From: Phaeacidiphilus oryzae TH49
GTDB taxonomy: Bacteria > Actinomycetota > Actinomycetes > Streptomycetales > Streptomycetaceae
Direction: 5' to 3'
Length of the DNA: 64,000 nt
Assembly (NCBI RefSeq): GCF_000744815.1
Contig: NZ_JQMQ01000005.1
Coordinates: forward strand, 566,055 to 630,054
Positions 17,583-26,689 of this stretch are shown here, in pieces. A program made the translations under genes and the position numbers. Position 1 is the stretch's first letter. Each line of letters begins with the position of its first letter. The notes under the pieces are model-generated. The model searched no databases. It saw only the letters and a list, made by a program, of their open reading frames with translations, and had not been told where the DNA came from.

Positions 17583-18798
17583 GCGGCGAGGACTGGGCGG
17601 GCAGCCCGGCTTCCGCGGTGCCGGCGGCGCCGGCGGGGTCGGCGGTGTCGTCGGCCGCCGAGGACCGGCCCGCCCCCGCGGACTGGCCGGACTGGGCGGA
17701 TTGGCCAGGCTGGGCGCCCCGGGCGGTCGCGGAGGTCCGGCCGGCCGACGCCGGCGGCGCGGAACTGCCGCGCTCCACAAGACTGGTGGCCAGGTCGATC
17801 CGCGGGCTGGCCACCGGCCGCCCGTTGGCCAGGTCGAGGACCAGCCGGGCGGCGGTCTCGGCCATCTCGATCAGCGGCTGCCGCACGGTGGTCAGCGGCG
17901 GCCCGACCCAACGGGCCAGCGGCAGGTCGTCGAAGCCGACCACGCTCAGCTCGTCCGGGATCCGCAGGCCGAGCTCCCGGGCCGCCTCGTAGAGGCCGAG
18001 GGCCTGGAGGTCGTTGCCGGTGAAGACGGCGGTCGGCCGCTCCGGCAGCCGCAGCAGCTGCAGCCCGGCCCGGTAGCCGGCCTCGTGGTGGAAGTCCCCG
18101 GCCCGCACCAGGCCCGGCTCGAAGGCCACCCCGGCGGTCTCCAGCGCGGCCCGGTAGCCGTCCACCCGGGCCCGGCTGCACATCATCCCCTCCGGCCCGC
18201 TGATCACCCCGATCCTGCGGTGGCCGAGCTCCAGCAGGTGGCGGGTGGCCGCCAGGCCGCCCTGCCAGTTGGTGGCGCCGATGGCCGGGACCGCCTCGCC
18301 CGGGTCGCCGGCCGGGTCCATCACCACGAACGGGATGTCCCGGCGGGCGAGTTGCTCGCGCTGGCCGGGTTCGAGCCCGGAGAGCACCAGGATCGCCCCC
18401 ACCGGCCGCCGGGCCAGCACCCCGTCCACCCAGGACTGGCCGACGCTCAGCCGCCCGGCCGCGTCCGAGAGGACGAGGCTGAGGCCCTCCGCCCGGGCCA
18501 CGTTCTCCGCGCCCCGGATCACCTCGAGCGCCCAGGCGCTCTCCAGCTCGTTGAAGACCACCTCGAGCAGCGGGGCCGGCTGCTGGGCACCGGTGCGGCG
18601 GCGCCGGTAGCCGCGGCGGCGGAGCAGCTGCTCGACCCGCTCCCGGGTCTCGGGGGCGACGTCGGTGCGCCCGTTGAGCACCTTGGACACGGTCGGCGTG
18701 GACACACCCGCCTCGCGGGCGATCTCGGTGAGCGTCACCGGAGCCGCCTGGGGCGCCGAGGGCGCGGGGAACGCGGAGTCGTCGTGGGTCGGCTTCAC
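17563..18798 (-). CDS. bxlR: LacI-family repressor of the xylobiose operon
   Basis: 411 residues. The helix-turn-helix VTLTEIAREAGVSTPTVSKVLNGR is at about 21-44, then a sugar-sensing domain to about residue 345 (GVISGPEGMMCSRARVDGY, FTGNDLQALGLYEAARELG, LSVVGFDDLPLARWVGPPLTTVRQP). A disordered Ala/Gly/Ser/Gln tail of about 60 residues completes it. It diverges from a binding protein-permease-permease-GH3 operon, exactly the order of Streptomyces thermoviolaceus bxlR/bxlEFGA, so control by xylobiose is the best reading. GTG 18798 puts the HTH near the N-terminus; GTG 18828 is an alternative. Neither has a good ribosome site, which would fit a leaderless mRNA. Confidence 0.85.
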   Translation of the reverse strand: MKPTHDDSAFPAPSAPQAAPVTLTEIAREAGVSTPTVSKVLNGRTDVAPETRERVEQLLRRRGYRRRRTGAQQPAPLLEVVFNELESAWALEVIRGAENVARAEGLSLVLSDAAGRLSVGQSWVDGVLARRPVGAILVLSGLEPGQREQLARRDIPFVVMDPAGDPGEAVPAIGATNWQGGLAATRHLLELGHRRIGVISGPEGMMCSRARVDGYRAALETAGVAFEPGLVRAGDFHHEAGYRAGLQLLRLPERPTAVFTGNDLQALGLYEAARELGLRIPDELSVVGFDDLPLARWVGPPLTTVRQPLIEMAETAARLVLDLANGRPVASPRIDLATSLVERGSSAPPASAGRTSATARGAQPGQSAQSGQSAGAGRSSAADDTADPAGAAGTAEAGLPAQSSPLSRSER

Positions 18799-18845
18799 GG
18801 GGGGATCGTAGCGCCTGGGGCCGATCACGCCTACTGTCGCGCAGC

Positions 18846-18856
18846 CGAAACTTTCG
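18846..18856. promoter_or_regulatory. CGAAA-C-TTTCG operator near bxlR start
   Basis: CGAAACTTTCG is a perfect 11-bp inverted repeat, 48 bp before the bxlR GTG at 18798 and about 35 bp before the -35 of bxlE. It contains the CGAA/TTCG half-sites I associate with BxlR-type regulators. An autoregulatory role is inferred. Confidence 0.55.
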
Positions 18857-18891
18857 CCCCGTCAATCTGCAAGAAAATCCACGCAGATGGC

Positions 18892-18959
18892 TTGACTGGG
18901 CCCAAGTCCCCACCTACGTTTCCCGACAGATTTTCGAGACTTCGACTGAAACAGTCGAA
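18892..18959 (+). promoter_or_regulatory. bxlE promoter and downstream palindromic operator
   Basis: TTGACT (18892-18897), exactly 17 nt, then TACGTT (18915-18920) predicts transcription from about 18927. The perfect 19-bp inverted repeat TTCGACTGAAACAGTCGAA (18941-18959; 8-bp arms, 3-nt centre) sits just past the start point. There a bound repressor would block early elongation. Most likely the main bxlR operator. Confidence 0.7.
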
Positions 18960-18995
18960 CCCCCACCCGATACCCGACTGCCCCGAGGAGGGCAC

Positions 18996-20309
18996 GTGCC
19001 CAGACGGACCCGGGTCATCACCGGTGCCATGGCCGCGAGTTGCGCCGTCGCACTGAGTCTGTCTCTGACGGCCTGCGGCGGCAGCAGCCCGTCCGCAGGC
19101 TCCGGCGGCAACAGCTTCACCGTGCTGGTGTACGGAGACGCCGGCAACAAGGTGGAGCGCCAGATCGTCGACGAGTTCAACAAGACCTCGTCGGTGAAGG
19201 CCAAGCTCTCCACCATCCCCGGCGCGGACTACCAGCAGAAGCTGCAGACGATCATCGGCACCAGCCAGGCGCCGGACGTCTTCTTCAACTGGGGCGGCGG
19301 CAGTATCCAGCCGTTCGTCAAGGCGGGTCTGCTGATGCCGCTGGACGACATGATCCAGAAGAACCCGAAGCTGAAGTCCTCCTTCCTCCCCTCGGTCTTC
19401 AACACGGCGGAGATCGGCGGCAAGGCGTACGGCATCCCGATGCGCGGCACCCAGCCGGTGCTGCTCTTCAACAACAAGAGCGTGCTGAAGCAGGCGGGGA
19501 TCACCTCCTCCCCGGCCACCTGGAACGACCTGCTGACCGACGTCGGCAAGCTGAAGGCGAAGGGCGTCACGCCGATCGCCCTCGGCGGCGGCGACCAGTG
19601 GCCCACCCTGATGTGGTTCGAGTACCTCTACGACCGGATCGCCGGCCCCGGCCTCTTCCAGAAGGCGCTGGCCGGCGACAAGAGCCAGTGGTCGAGCCCG
19701 GACAGCCGCAAGGCGCTGTCGATGCTCCAGCAGCTCAAGGCGGCGGGGGCGTTCGGCTCCAACTTCGACTCGGTGAAGTTCACCGACAACGGCTCCACCA
19801 AGCTGCTGGCCACCGGCAAGGCCGGGTTCGAGCTGATGGGCTCCTGGGAGTACTCCACGGCGCAGAGCATCGACCCCACCTTCGCCAAGAGCGGCCTCGG
19901 CTACGCGGCCTTCCCGACCGTGCCCGGGGGCAAGGGCGACACCGCGAACCTGGTCGGCAACACCAACAACTTCTACTCGGTGCTGAAGTCCACCAAGCAC
20001 GCGGATGCCATCGCCAAGTTCCTGACCCTGATGTACTCGGACGAGTTCGTGAAGGCGCAGCTGTCCATCGGCAACCTGCCGACCACGACCAACACGCCGC
20101 AGTTCCTCAGCCAGGCGGACGACCCGGCGTACGACCAGTACCAGTACGGCCTGGTGAAGCAGGCGCCGGCGTTCCAGCTCTCCTGGGACCAGGCCTATCC
20201 GCCGAACGACATCACGCCGATCCACACCGCGGTCGGCCAGTTCCTGGACGGGCAGATCGACGCGAACGGCTTCATCAGCGCGATGCAGAACCTCTCGACG
20301 GCGGGGTGA
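18996..20309 (+). CDS. bxlE: Xylobiose-type ABC importer, lipoprotein sugar-binding subunit
   Basis: 437-residue extracellular solute-binding protein (family 1). The lipoprotein signal MPRRTRVITG... LSLTACGG has a lipobox (LTAC) with lipidated Cys at about residue 27. The mature part begins with a Ser/Gly linker, then SFTVLVYGDAGNKVERQIVDEFN. GAGGAGGG stands 3 nt before the GTG. It should capture xylobiose or related beta-1,4 xylo-oligosaccharides at the outer face of the membrane and hand them to the two permeases encoded next. Substrate is inferred from operon order and the GH3 enzyme at its end. Confidence 0.87.
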   Translation: MPRRTRVITGAMAASCAVALSLSLTACGGSSPSAGSGGNSFTVLVYGDAGNKVERQIVDEFNKTSSVKAKLSTIPGADYQQKLQTIIGTSQAPDVFFNWGGGSIQPFVKAGLLMPLDDMIQKNPKLKSSFLPSVFNTAEIGGKAYGIPMRGTQPVLLFNNKSVLKQAGITSSPATWNDLLTDVGKLKAKGVTPIALGGGDQWPTLMWFEYLYDRIAGPGLFQKALAGDKSQWSSPDSRKALSMLQQLKAAGAFGSNFDSVKFTDNGSTKLLATGKAGFELMGSWEYSTAQSIDPTFAKSGLGYAAFPTVPGGKGDTANLVGNTNNFYSVLKSTKHADAIAKFLTLMYSDEFVKAQLSIGNLPTTTNTPQFLSQADDPAYDQYQYGLVKQAPAFQLSWDQAYPPNDITPIHTAVGQFLDGQIDANGFISAMQNLSTAG

Positions 20310-20316
20310 TCGAACC

Positions 20317-21318
20317 ATGGCAGCGACGCTGACCGGCGAGCCGGGTCGGGGGGGAGCCGTCGCCCCGGGCGACGGCAGCCACGGCAAGGGCGGCAAGCGC
20401 AGCGCCCGGCAGCGCCGGTTCGGCCCGTCGCGGCGGGACGTCGGGGACCGGGCCAGTCGGCCCGGCTTCCTCTGGGCAGTACCCGGAGCACTGTTCTTCA
20501 CGGTGTTCGCGGTGGTGCCGCTCGGCCTGGTGGCCGTGCTCTCCTTCTACAGCTGGGGCGGGCTCGGCTCGCCGCAGTGGGCGGGCACGGCCAACTGGAC
20601 CAAGCTGCTCCACGACCCGGTGATGCTCCGGTCGCTGTGGCTGAGCGTGCTGCTGACCCTCCTCGGGGTGGTGGTGCAGACTCCGCTCAGCCTCCTCCTC
20701 GGGGTGTGGGCGGCCGGACCGCAGCGCAACCGGGCGGTGCTCTCGGCGATCTACTTCGTGCCGCTGCTCCTCTCGGCCACCGCGATCTCGGTGCTCTGGC
20801 GGGCCCTCCTCGACCCCAACTTCGGGATCCCGTCCCAGCTCACCTGGCTCTTCGGGAACGGCAACCTGTTCGGGCACCAGAACACCGCGATCGGGGTGCT
20901 GGTCTGGGTCGCGGCCTGGCAGTACACCCCGTTCCACACCCTGATCTACCAGGGCGCGGCCCGGGCGGTGCCCGAGGTGCTGTACCAGGCGGCCGAGATC
21001 GACGGGGCCGGGCGGGTCCGCAAGTTCTTCCACATCACCATCCCGCAGCTGCGGAACGCGATGGTCACCTCGGTGATCCTGATGGTGGTCGGCGGCCTCA
21101 CCACCTTCGACACGGTGCTGATCCTCACCCAGGGCGGGCCCGGCACGGACACCACCATCACCGCGTACTACATGTACCAGCAGGCGTTCAAGAGCTTCGA
21201 CTTCGGCACCGGGGCGGCGATCGCGCTGCTGCTGGTGGTGGTCTCCACGATCATCTCGCTGATCGTCGTCCGCGCCTCCGGTTACGACAAGATGCGCAGC
21301 GTCAACGAGGGGCTCTGA
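20317..21318 (+). CDS. bxlF: Xylobiose-type ABC importer, permease 1
   Basis: 333-residue inner-membrane subunit of the MalF/UgpA type with a Gly/Arg-rich cytoplasmic N-terminus of about 45 residues and six predicted helices. The EAA loop that docks the ATPase reads YQAAEIDGAGRVRKFFHITIPQL at about 227-249. It starts 7 nt after bxlE. No ATPase gene is present in the operon, so a shared MsiK-type ATPase is expected, as is usual for streptomycete CUT1 importers. Confidence 0.88.
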   Translation: MAATLTGEPGRGGAVAPGDGSHGKGGKRSARQRRFGPSRRDVGDRASRPGFLWAVPGALFFTVFAVVPLGLVAVLSFYSWGGLGSPQWAGTANWTKLLHDPVMLRSLWLSVLLTLLGVVVQTPLSLLLGVWAAGPQRNRAVLSAIYFVPLLLSATAISVLWRALLDPNFGIPSQLTWLFGNGNLFGHQNTAIGVLVWVAAWQYTPFHTLIYQGAARAVPEVLYQAAEIDGAGRVRKFFHITIPQLRNAMVTSVILMVVGGLTTFDTVLILTQGGPGTDTTITAYYMYQQAFKSFDFGTGAAIALLLVVVSTIISLIVVRASGYDKMRSVNEGL

Positions 21319-21326
21319 TCAGCGAG

Positions 21327-22169
21327 ATGCGCTATCCGACGACTGTCCGGGCGCTCCGGAGGGCCAACTGGGGAGCCGGATTCGGCTCGCTGGTCTGGCT
21401 GTTCCTGGTCGGGCTGCCGGTCTACGTGGTGGTCGCGGCCTCGCTGCAGACCACCTCGGACTTCACCCGCGGCGGCCCGCTCTCCTGGCCCCGGCATCTC
21501 ACCTTCGCCAACTTCAGCGCGGACTTCAGCACCGGCTTCGGACGGTACTTCCTCAACACGGTGCTGCTGACCGCGGCCGTGGTGGCGATCGTGCTGCTGC
21601 TGGTGCCGCCGCTGGCGTACGCCATCGTGCGGGCCCGCGGGCGGGTGGCCGGGACGGTGTTCCGGATGCTGCTGGTGGGCCTGGCCATCCCGGCCCAGGC
21701 GGTGATCGTGCCGGTCTTCTACCTGATCAGCAAGGCCGGCCTGTACGACAACCTGATCGGGGTGATCCTGCCGACCGCGGCCTTCGCGCTGCCGGTGTGC
21801 ACCCTGGTGCTCTCCGGGGTGATGCGGGACATCACCCCGGACCTCTACGAGGCGATGACGCTGGACGGGGCCGGGTCTTTCCGGACCTTCTTCACCCTGG
21901 TGGTGCCGCTGTCCAGGACCGGGCTCTCCACGATCGTGGTGTTCTCCGCCCTCCAGGCCTGGAACGGCTTCCTCTTCCCGCTGGTGCTCACCCAGTCCGA
22001 CTCCAGCAAGGTGATCACCCTCGGCCTGTACGACTTCCAGACCGCCTACGGGGTCAACGTCCCCGGACTGCTGGCGGCGGTGCTGATGTCGATGATCCCT
22101 GTTCTGCTCGTCTACCTGTTCGCCCGGAAGGCCCTGGTCCAGGGCCTGATGGGAGTAGGAGGGAAATGA
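21327..22169 (+). CDS. bxlG: Xylobiose-type ABC importer, permease 2
   Basis: 280-residue MalG-type permease with six helices. Its EAA loop reads LYEAMTLDGAGSFRTFFTLVVPLS. I chose ATG 21327 (GAGGGG about 15 nt upstream) because the long open frame before it merely runs antisense-like through bxlF. Its TGA overlaps the bxlA ATG (ATGA). It forms the membrane pore with the preceding permease. Confidence 0.88.
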   Translation: MRYPTTVRALRRANWGAGFGSLVWLFLVGLPVYVVVAASLQTTSDFTRGGPLSWPRHLTFANFSADFSTGFGRYFLNTVLLTAAVVAIVLLLVPPLAYAIVRARGRVAGTVFRMLLVGLAIPAQAVIVPVFYLISKAGLYDNLIGVILPTAAFALPVCTLVLSGVMRDITPDLYEAMTLDGAGSFRTFFTLVVPLSRTGLSTIVVFSALQAWNGFLFPLVLTQSDSSKVITLGLYDFQTAYGVNVPGLLAAVLMSMIPVLLVYLFARKALVQGLMGVGGK

Positions 22170-24622
22170 CCGACGCGACCGACTCCGCGCTCCCGCAGGA
22201 TCCGCCCGGGCAGGATCCGCCCGGGCAGGACGCGCCCCGGCAGGACGCCCCCTGGCGGGACCCGGCGCTGACCGCGGACGCCCGGGCCGACGCCCTGCTC
22301 GCCGAGATGACGCTGCGGGAGAAGGCGGCCCAGCTGCAATCGCTGTGGGTCGGCGCCTCCGACGGAGACGACGGCGACGCGGACGTGGCCCCCCACCAGC
22401 ACGAGAACCTCGACGGCACACCACCCCTGGAGGCCCTTCTCCCCTACGGGCTCGGCCAGTTGACCCGCCCGTTCGGCACCGCCCCGGTCGACCCGGCGGT
22501 GGGCGCCGGGTCGCTGGCCCGCGCCCAGCGCCGGATCATGGCCGGCAACCGCTTCGGCATCCCGGCGATCGCCCACGAGGAGTGCCTGGCCGGCTTCACC
22601 GCCTGGGGCGCCACCATCTATCCGGTGCCGCTCTCCTGGGGCGCCACCTTCGACCCGGCACTGGTGGCCGAGATGGCCGCGGCGATCGGCCGCGACCTCC
22701 GCCGGGTGGGCGTCCACCAGGGCCTGGCCCCGGTCCTCGACGTGGTGCGGGACGTGCGCTGGGGGCGGGTCGAGGAGACCATCGGCGAGGACCCCTACCT
22801 GGTCGGCAGTGTGGGCACGGCGTACGTCCGCGGCCTCCGGTCGGCCGGGGTGGTGGCCACCCTCAAGCACTTCGCCGGGTACTCGGCCTCCCGGGCCGGG
22901 CGCAACCTGGCGCCGGTGTCCATGGGCCTGCGGGAGCGCGCCGACGTGATCCTCCCGCCGTTCGAGATGGCGATCCGGGAGGGCGAGCCCGGTTCGGTGA
23001 TGCAGGCCTACACCGACACCGACGGCGTCCCCTCCGCCGCCGACCGCCGGCTGCTCACCGAACTCCTGCGGGAGGTCTGGGGCTTCGACGGGACGGTGGT
23101 CTCGGACTACTTCGGCGTCGCCTTCCTCCACAGCCAGCACGGCATCGCCGCGGACCTGGCGGGGGCGGCCGCGGCCGCGCTGTCGGCCGGCGTCGACGTC
23201 GAACTGCCCAGCCTCCAGGCGTACGCAGAACCGCTGCTGACGGCGGTTCAGGACGGTCGGCTGTCCGAGGAGACGGTGGACATCGCGGTCCGCCGGGTGC
23301 TCCGGCAGAAGATCGAGCTGGGCCTCCTCGACCCCGACTACGCCCCGGAACCCCCGGGGATCTCGCCGCGGGTGCCGGCCCAGCGCCACGCGATCGACCT
23401 CGACCCGCCGGAGAACCGCGCGCTGGCCCGCCGGATCGCCGAGGAGGCGGTGGTGCTGCTCGCCAACGACGGGACGCTGCCGCTGACCGGCCCCGGGCGG
23501 ACGGCGCCCGGCCGGGTGGCGCTGGTCGGCCCCACCGCGGACGAGCCGAGCGCCCTGCTGGGCTGCTACTCCTTCCCGATGCACGTCGGCCCGCAGCACC
23601 CGGGCACTCCCCCGGGGGTCGAGCTGCCCACCTTGCGCTCGGCACTCACCGCCGAACTGCCGGACAGCGCTGTGGCGTTCGCGCCCGGTCTGCCCGCCGC
23701 GGACGCCACCGCCGTCGACGGGTTCGCCGCCGCGGTGGACGCGGTGCGCGGGGCCGAGGTCGCGGTGCTGGCGCTGGGCGACCGCGCCGGGCTCTTCGGA
23801 CGCGGCACCAGCGGCGAGGGCTGCGACGCGGAGGACCTGGAACTGCCGGGCGCCCAGCGGCAGTTGCTGGAGGCGGTGCTGGACGCGGCCGCCGAGGCCG
23901 GCACCCGGGTGGTGGTGGTCGTCCTCTCCGGGCGGCCGTACGCGCTGGGCCGAGCGGTGGGCGAGGCCGCGGCGATCGTGCAGGCCTTCTTCCCCGGCGA
24001 GGAGGGCGCGAACGCGGTGGCCGGTGTGCTCGGCGGGCGGGTCGCGCCGTCCGGACGGCTTCCGGTGGGCGTGCCCGGGCGGCCCGGCGGCCAGCCCGGC
24101 GGATACCTCAGCAGCCGGCTGGCGCTGGCCGGCGACTCCTCCAACCAGGATCCCACCCCGGCCTTCCCGTTCGGCCACGGGCTGACCTACACCCGGTTCG
24201 GCTGGGAGGAGCTGTCCGCGGAGACGCCCTCCGCGCCCACCGACGGGGAGCTGCGGTTCTCCTTCACCCTCCGCAACACCGGGGAGCGGGCCGGCACCGA
24301 GGTGGTGCAGGTCTACCTCCACGACCCGGTGGCCTCGGTGGTCCGGCCGGTGCAGCGGCTGGTCGGGTACCGCAGGGTGGCGCTTGAGCCGCGCGAGTCG
24401 TGCCGGATCGAGGTCGCGGTACCGGCCGATCTGGCCGCCTTCACCGGGCTCGACGGGCGGCGGATCGTCGAGCCGGGCGAGCTGGAGCTGCGCTTCGGCG
24501 ACTCCAGCGCCGGCGCCCGGCTGGTCGGCAAGGCCGAACTCACCGGGCCGGTGCGGACGGTGGACCACACCCGGCGGCTGCACGCGGAGTTCCGGGAGTT
24601 CCGGGAGGGCCGATCGGGCTGA
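22166..24622 (+). CDS. bxlA: Glycoside hydrolase family 3 beta-xylosidase/beta-glucosidase
   Basis: 818-residue intracellular enzyme (no signal peptide) that should cut imported xylobiose to xylose. The GH3 N-terminal barrel spans about residues 40-370 with the nucleophile Asp at about 314 in TVVSDYFGV; KHFAGYSASRAGRN precedes it. The C-terminal sandwich (about 425-650, VALVGPTADEPSALLGCYSF) and a fibronectin-III-like end domain (LRFSFTLRNTGERAGTEVVQVYLHD) follow. The N-terminus holds a short repeat (DPPGQDPPGQDAPRQDAP) coded by near-identical 15-bp units. GGAGGG precedes the ATG. Co-translation with bxlG supports a role on the imported sugar. Confidence 0.9.
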   Translation: MTDATDSALPQDPPGQDPPGQDAPRQDAPWRDPALTADARADALLAEMTLREKAAQLQSLWVGASDGDDGDADVAPHQHENLDGTPPLEALLPYGLGQLTRPFGTAPVDPAVGAGSLARAQRRIMAGNRFGIPAIAHEECLAGFTAWGATIYPVPLSWGATFDPALVAEMAAAIGRDLRRVGVHQGLAPVLDVVRDVRWGRVEETIGEDPYLVGSVGTAYVRGLRSAGVVATLKHFAGYSASRAGRNLAPVSMGLRERADVILPPFEMAIREGEPGSVMQAYTDTDGVPSAADRRLLTELLREVWGFDGTVVSDYFGVAFLHSQHGIAADLAGAAAAALSAGVDVELPSLQAYAEPLLTAVQDGRLSEETVDIAVRRVLRQKIELGLLDPDYAPEPPGISPRVPAQRHAIDLDPPENRALARRIAEEAVVLLANDGTLPLTGPGRTAPGRVALVGPTADEPSALLGCYSFPMHVGPQHPGTPPGVELPTLRSALTAELPDSAVAFAPGLPAADATAVDGFAAAVDAVRGAEVAVLALGDRAGLFGRGTSGEGCDAEDLELPGAQRQLLEAVLDAAAEAGTRVVVVVLSGRPYALGRAVGEAAAIVQAFFPGEEGANAVAGVLGGRVAPSGRLPVGVPGRPGGQPGGYLSSRLALAGDSSNQDPTPAFPFGHGLTYTRFGWEELSAETPSAPTDGELRFSFTLRNTGERAGTEVVQVYLHDPVASVVRPVQRLVGYRRVALEPRESCRIEVAVPADLAAFTGLDGRRIVEPGELELRFGDSSAGARLVGKAELTGPVRTVDHTRRLHAEFREFREGRSG

Positions 24623-24648
24623 CAGCTGGCGGGAGCTGGCGGGGGCCC

Positions 24649-24730
24649 GGGAACGGGCGGGGCCGGGAACGGGCGGGCCCGGGAACGGGCGGGGCCGGGA
24701 ACGGGCGGGGCCCGGGAACGGGCCCGGGAC
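24649..24730. repeat. G-rich 16-bp tandem repeat
   Basis: About five head-to-tail copies of GGGAACGGGCGGGGCC with small variations, in the 274-bp spacer between the bxl operon and the thioesterase gene. A run of ACCGGC repeats follows at about 24755-24785. The G-runs could form quadruplexes on the plus strand. No gene is seen in the spacer. Confidence 0.8.
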
Positions 24731-24896
24731 GGGAGCGAGCCGCGAGCCCGGCACCGGCACCGGCACCGGCACCGATGCCGGTGCCCAGGCCGGGGCCGGT
24801 GCCGGGGCGGTCCACGCGCGCGGCACGGCCGGCGGGCCCGGGCCCGTGATCGGGACCGCCTTCCGGGGCCTCCGCCGGCCTCCGTAACCTGCGGGT

Positions 24897-25823
24897 ATGA
24901 CGATCCAGCCGCCGCAGCCGACCCGGCCGCCGACCGAGACCGGTTCCGAGACGTCCAGCCCTCCGCCGTCCCTCGCCGATCTGCTCACCCTGGAGCGGAT
25001 CGGCGAGGGCGCCTTCCGCAGCGGCCGCCATCCCGGCCGGGGACCGCGGATGTTCGGCGGGGAGCTCGCCGGCCAGGCGCTGGTGGCGGCCGGACGGACG
25101 GCCCCGGCGGACCGGCCGGTGCATTCGGCGCACGCGTACTTCCTGCGCGCAGGCGACCCCGACACGCCGGTGGAGTTCGAGGTGCGGCCGGTGCGGGACG
25201 GCGGCTCGTTCTCGCTGCGCCAGGTGACGGCCCGTCAGCACGGCCGTGCGGTCTTCGAGTTGGTCGCCTCGTTCCACCGCCTGGAGAGCGGCCCGGCGCA
25301 CCAGGTGCCGAAGCTGCGGGCGCCCGATCCGGAGTCGCTGCCGAGCGCCCCCGCCAACCTGGAGGGCGCCACCCCCGCCGAGAGGGCCTGGCTGAACCGG
25401 ATCCGGGTGGAGCGAAACATGGACTTCCGGTTCCCGGAGTCGCTGCCGCCGTTCTCGCTGCCGGAGCGCGGCGAGAGCACCCGGCAGCGCACCTGGATGC
25501 GGACGGTCTCGGCGCTGCCGCCACTGGCCGAGGACCCGGTGCTGCATGCCGGCGCCGTGATGTACGTGTCCGACCTGCTGCTGCTCCCGACCGCGCTGGG
25601 CCCGCACGGCTCGGCGTTCGCCCACACCGACACCATGCTGGCCAGCCTCGACCACGCGGTGTGGTTCCACGCCGGGTACCCCATGGACGGCTGGGTGCTC
25701 TACGAGCAGGAGTCCGCCTGGGCGGACGCCGGGCGGGCGCTCTGCACCGGCCGGATGCTGGGGCAGGACGGGCGGCTGGTGGCGTCGGTCGCCCAGGAGG
25801 GACTGGTCCGGCTGCGCTCCTGA
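24897..25823 (+). CDS. Acyl-CoA thioesterase II (TesB family)
   Basis: 308-residue double-hotdog enzyme that hydrolyses acyl-CoA to free acid and CoA in the cytosol. The N-terminal hotdog shows MFGGELAGQALVAAGRT and HAYFLRAGDPDTPVEFEVRPVRDGGSFSLRQVTA. The C-terminal one carries SLDHAVWFH (Asp) and LYEQESAWADAGRALCTGRML... VASVAQEGLVR (Thr, Gln), corresponding to the Asp-Thr-Gln catalytic set of E. coli TesB. The N-terminal 25 residues are Pro/Thr-rich. Ends 26 bp from the convergent methyltransferase gene. Confidence 0.88.
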   Translation: MTIQPPQPTRPPTETGSETSSPPPSLADLLTLERIGEGAFRSGRHPGRGPRMFGGELAGQALVAAGRTAPADRPVHSAHAYFLRAGDPDTPVEFEVRPVRDGGSFSLRQVTARQHGRAVFELVASFHRLESGPAHQVPKLRAPDPESLPSAPANLEGATPAERAWLNRIRVERNMDFRFPESLPPFSLPERGESTRQRTWMRTVSALPPLAEDPVLHAGAVMYVSDLLLLPTALGPHGSAFAHTDTMLASLDHAVWFHAGYPMDGWVLYEQESAWADAGRALCTGRMLGQDGRLVASVAQEGLVRLRS

Positions 25824-25848
25824 ACGCCGGCCTCCCGTCGGGCCGCCC

Positions 25849-26565
25849 TCAGTCCACGGGGAGACGGCGGAGCTTCACGGTGGAGTCGATCCGGGTGGTG
25901 GGGTTGCCGTCCGGGTCGTTCTGCAGCCGCTCGTGCTCCTCGGCGCGGAGGACCTCCCAGTCGCCCTCCGGCAGTTGGAGGTCGCGGATCACCTCGTCGG
26001 GGGTGGGGAAGTACATGTCCGCGTGGGAGTGGGCGTGCGGCCAGAACTTGGCGTTCGGGTCGGCGGCCTCGGACCCGCCGTCGGTCTCGGCCCCGGCCTC
26101 GGCCTCGGTCTCCCAGGCCGGGAGGCTCGCGTGGCCCTCGATCAGCAGCACCCCGCCGGGGGCGACCGCGGCGGCGGCCCGGCGCAGCACCTCCTCCCGC
26201 GGCAGCTCCCCCCGGGAGTGCAGGAACTGGGCGCTCACCAGGTCGTACTCCCCCGCCGGGAACTCGGTGGCGAGGTCCACCCGCCGGAACTCCACCCGGT
26301 CCGCGACCCCGCGCTCCACCGCGTGGGCGGCGGCCCGCTCCAGGGCGACCCGGCTGAGGTCGACGGCGGTCACCCGCCAGCCGCGCCCGGCCAGCCAGAT
26401 CGCGTCCGCGCCCTCTCCGCAGCCCAGGTCGAGGGCGCGGCCCGGCGGCAGCTCGTCGACCTCCCGGACCAGGGCGACATTGGGGTTGCCGCTCCAGATC
26501 CGCTCCTTCTCCGCGTACTTGGCGTCCCAGGCGGCGGCCTCGGCCGCGCGCTCCTCGGTGGTCAT
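25849..26565 (-). CDS. Class I SAM-dependent methyltransferase
   Basis: 238 residues. A Methyltransf_25-type domain has motif I RALDLGCGEGADAIWLAGRGW at about 44-64, the acidic VTAVDLS motif II and YDLVSAQFLHSRGE. The N-terminal WDAKYAEKERIWSGNPN is typical of small TehB-like methyltransferases. ATG 26565 has GGGAG 7 nt upstream. It diverges from an XRE-cupin regulator across a 124-bp spacer that carries a palindrome, so the two are probably co-regulated. The substrate is not evident. Confidence 0.83.
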   Translation of the reverse strand: MTTEERAAEAAAWDAKYAEKERIWSGNPNVALVREVDELPPGRALDLGCGEGADAIWLAGRGWRVTAVDLSRVALERAAAHAVERGVADRVEFRRVDLATEFPAGEYDLVSAQFLHSRGELPREEVLRRAAAAVAPGGVLLIEGHASLPAWETEAEAGAETDGGSEAADPNAKFWPHAHSHADMYFPTPDEVIRDLQLPEGDWEVLRAEEHERLQNDPDGNPTTRIDSTVKLRRLPVD

Positions 26566-26664
26566 CTCGGTACTCCCGTCTCCGCTGCCCGACGGCGGGG
26601 ATATCCATGCCGGCCGGCTCTGGGCACGAGGCTGCGGCACGGCGCGTACCGAGCGCAAACACCG

Positions 26665-26679
26665 TTGCCGATCCGGCAA
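26665..26679. promoter_or_regulatory. Inverted repeat before the XRE-cupin regulator
   Basis: TTGCCGATCCGGCAA: perfect 6-bp arms around ATC, ending 10 bp before the regulator's GTG, in the divergent spacer with the methyltransferase gene. A likely self-operator. The proximity implies a leaderless or very short leader. Confidence 0.5.
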
Positions 26680-26689
26680 GATGTGCCCT

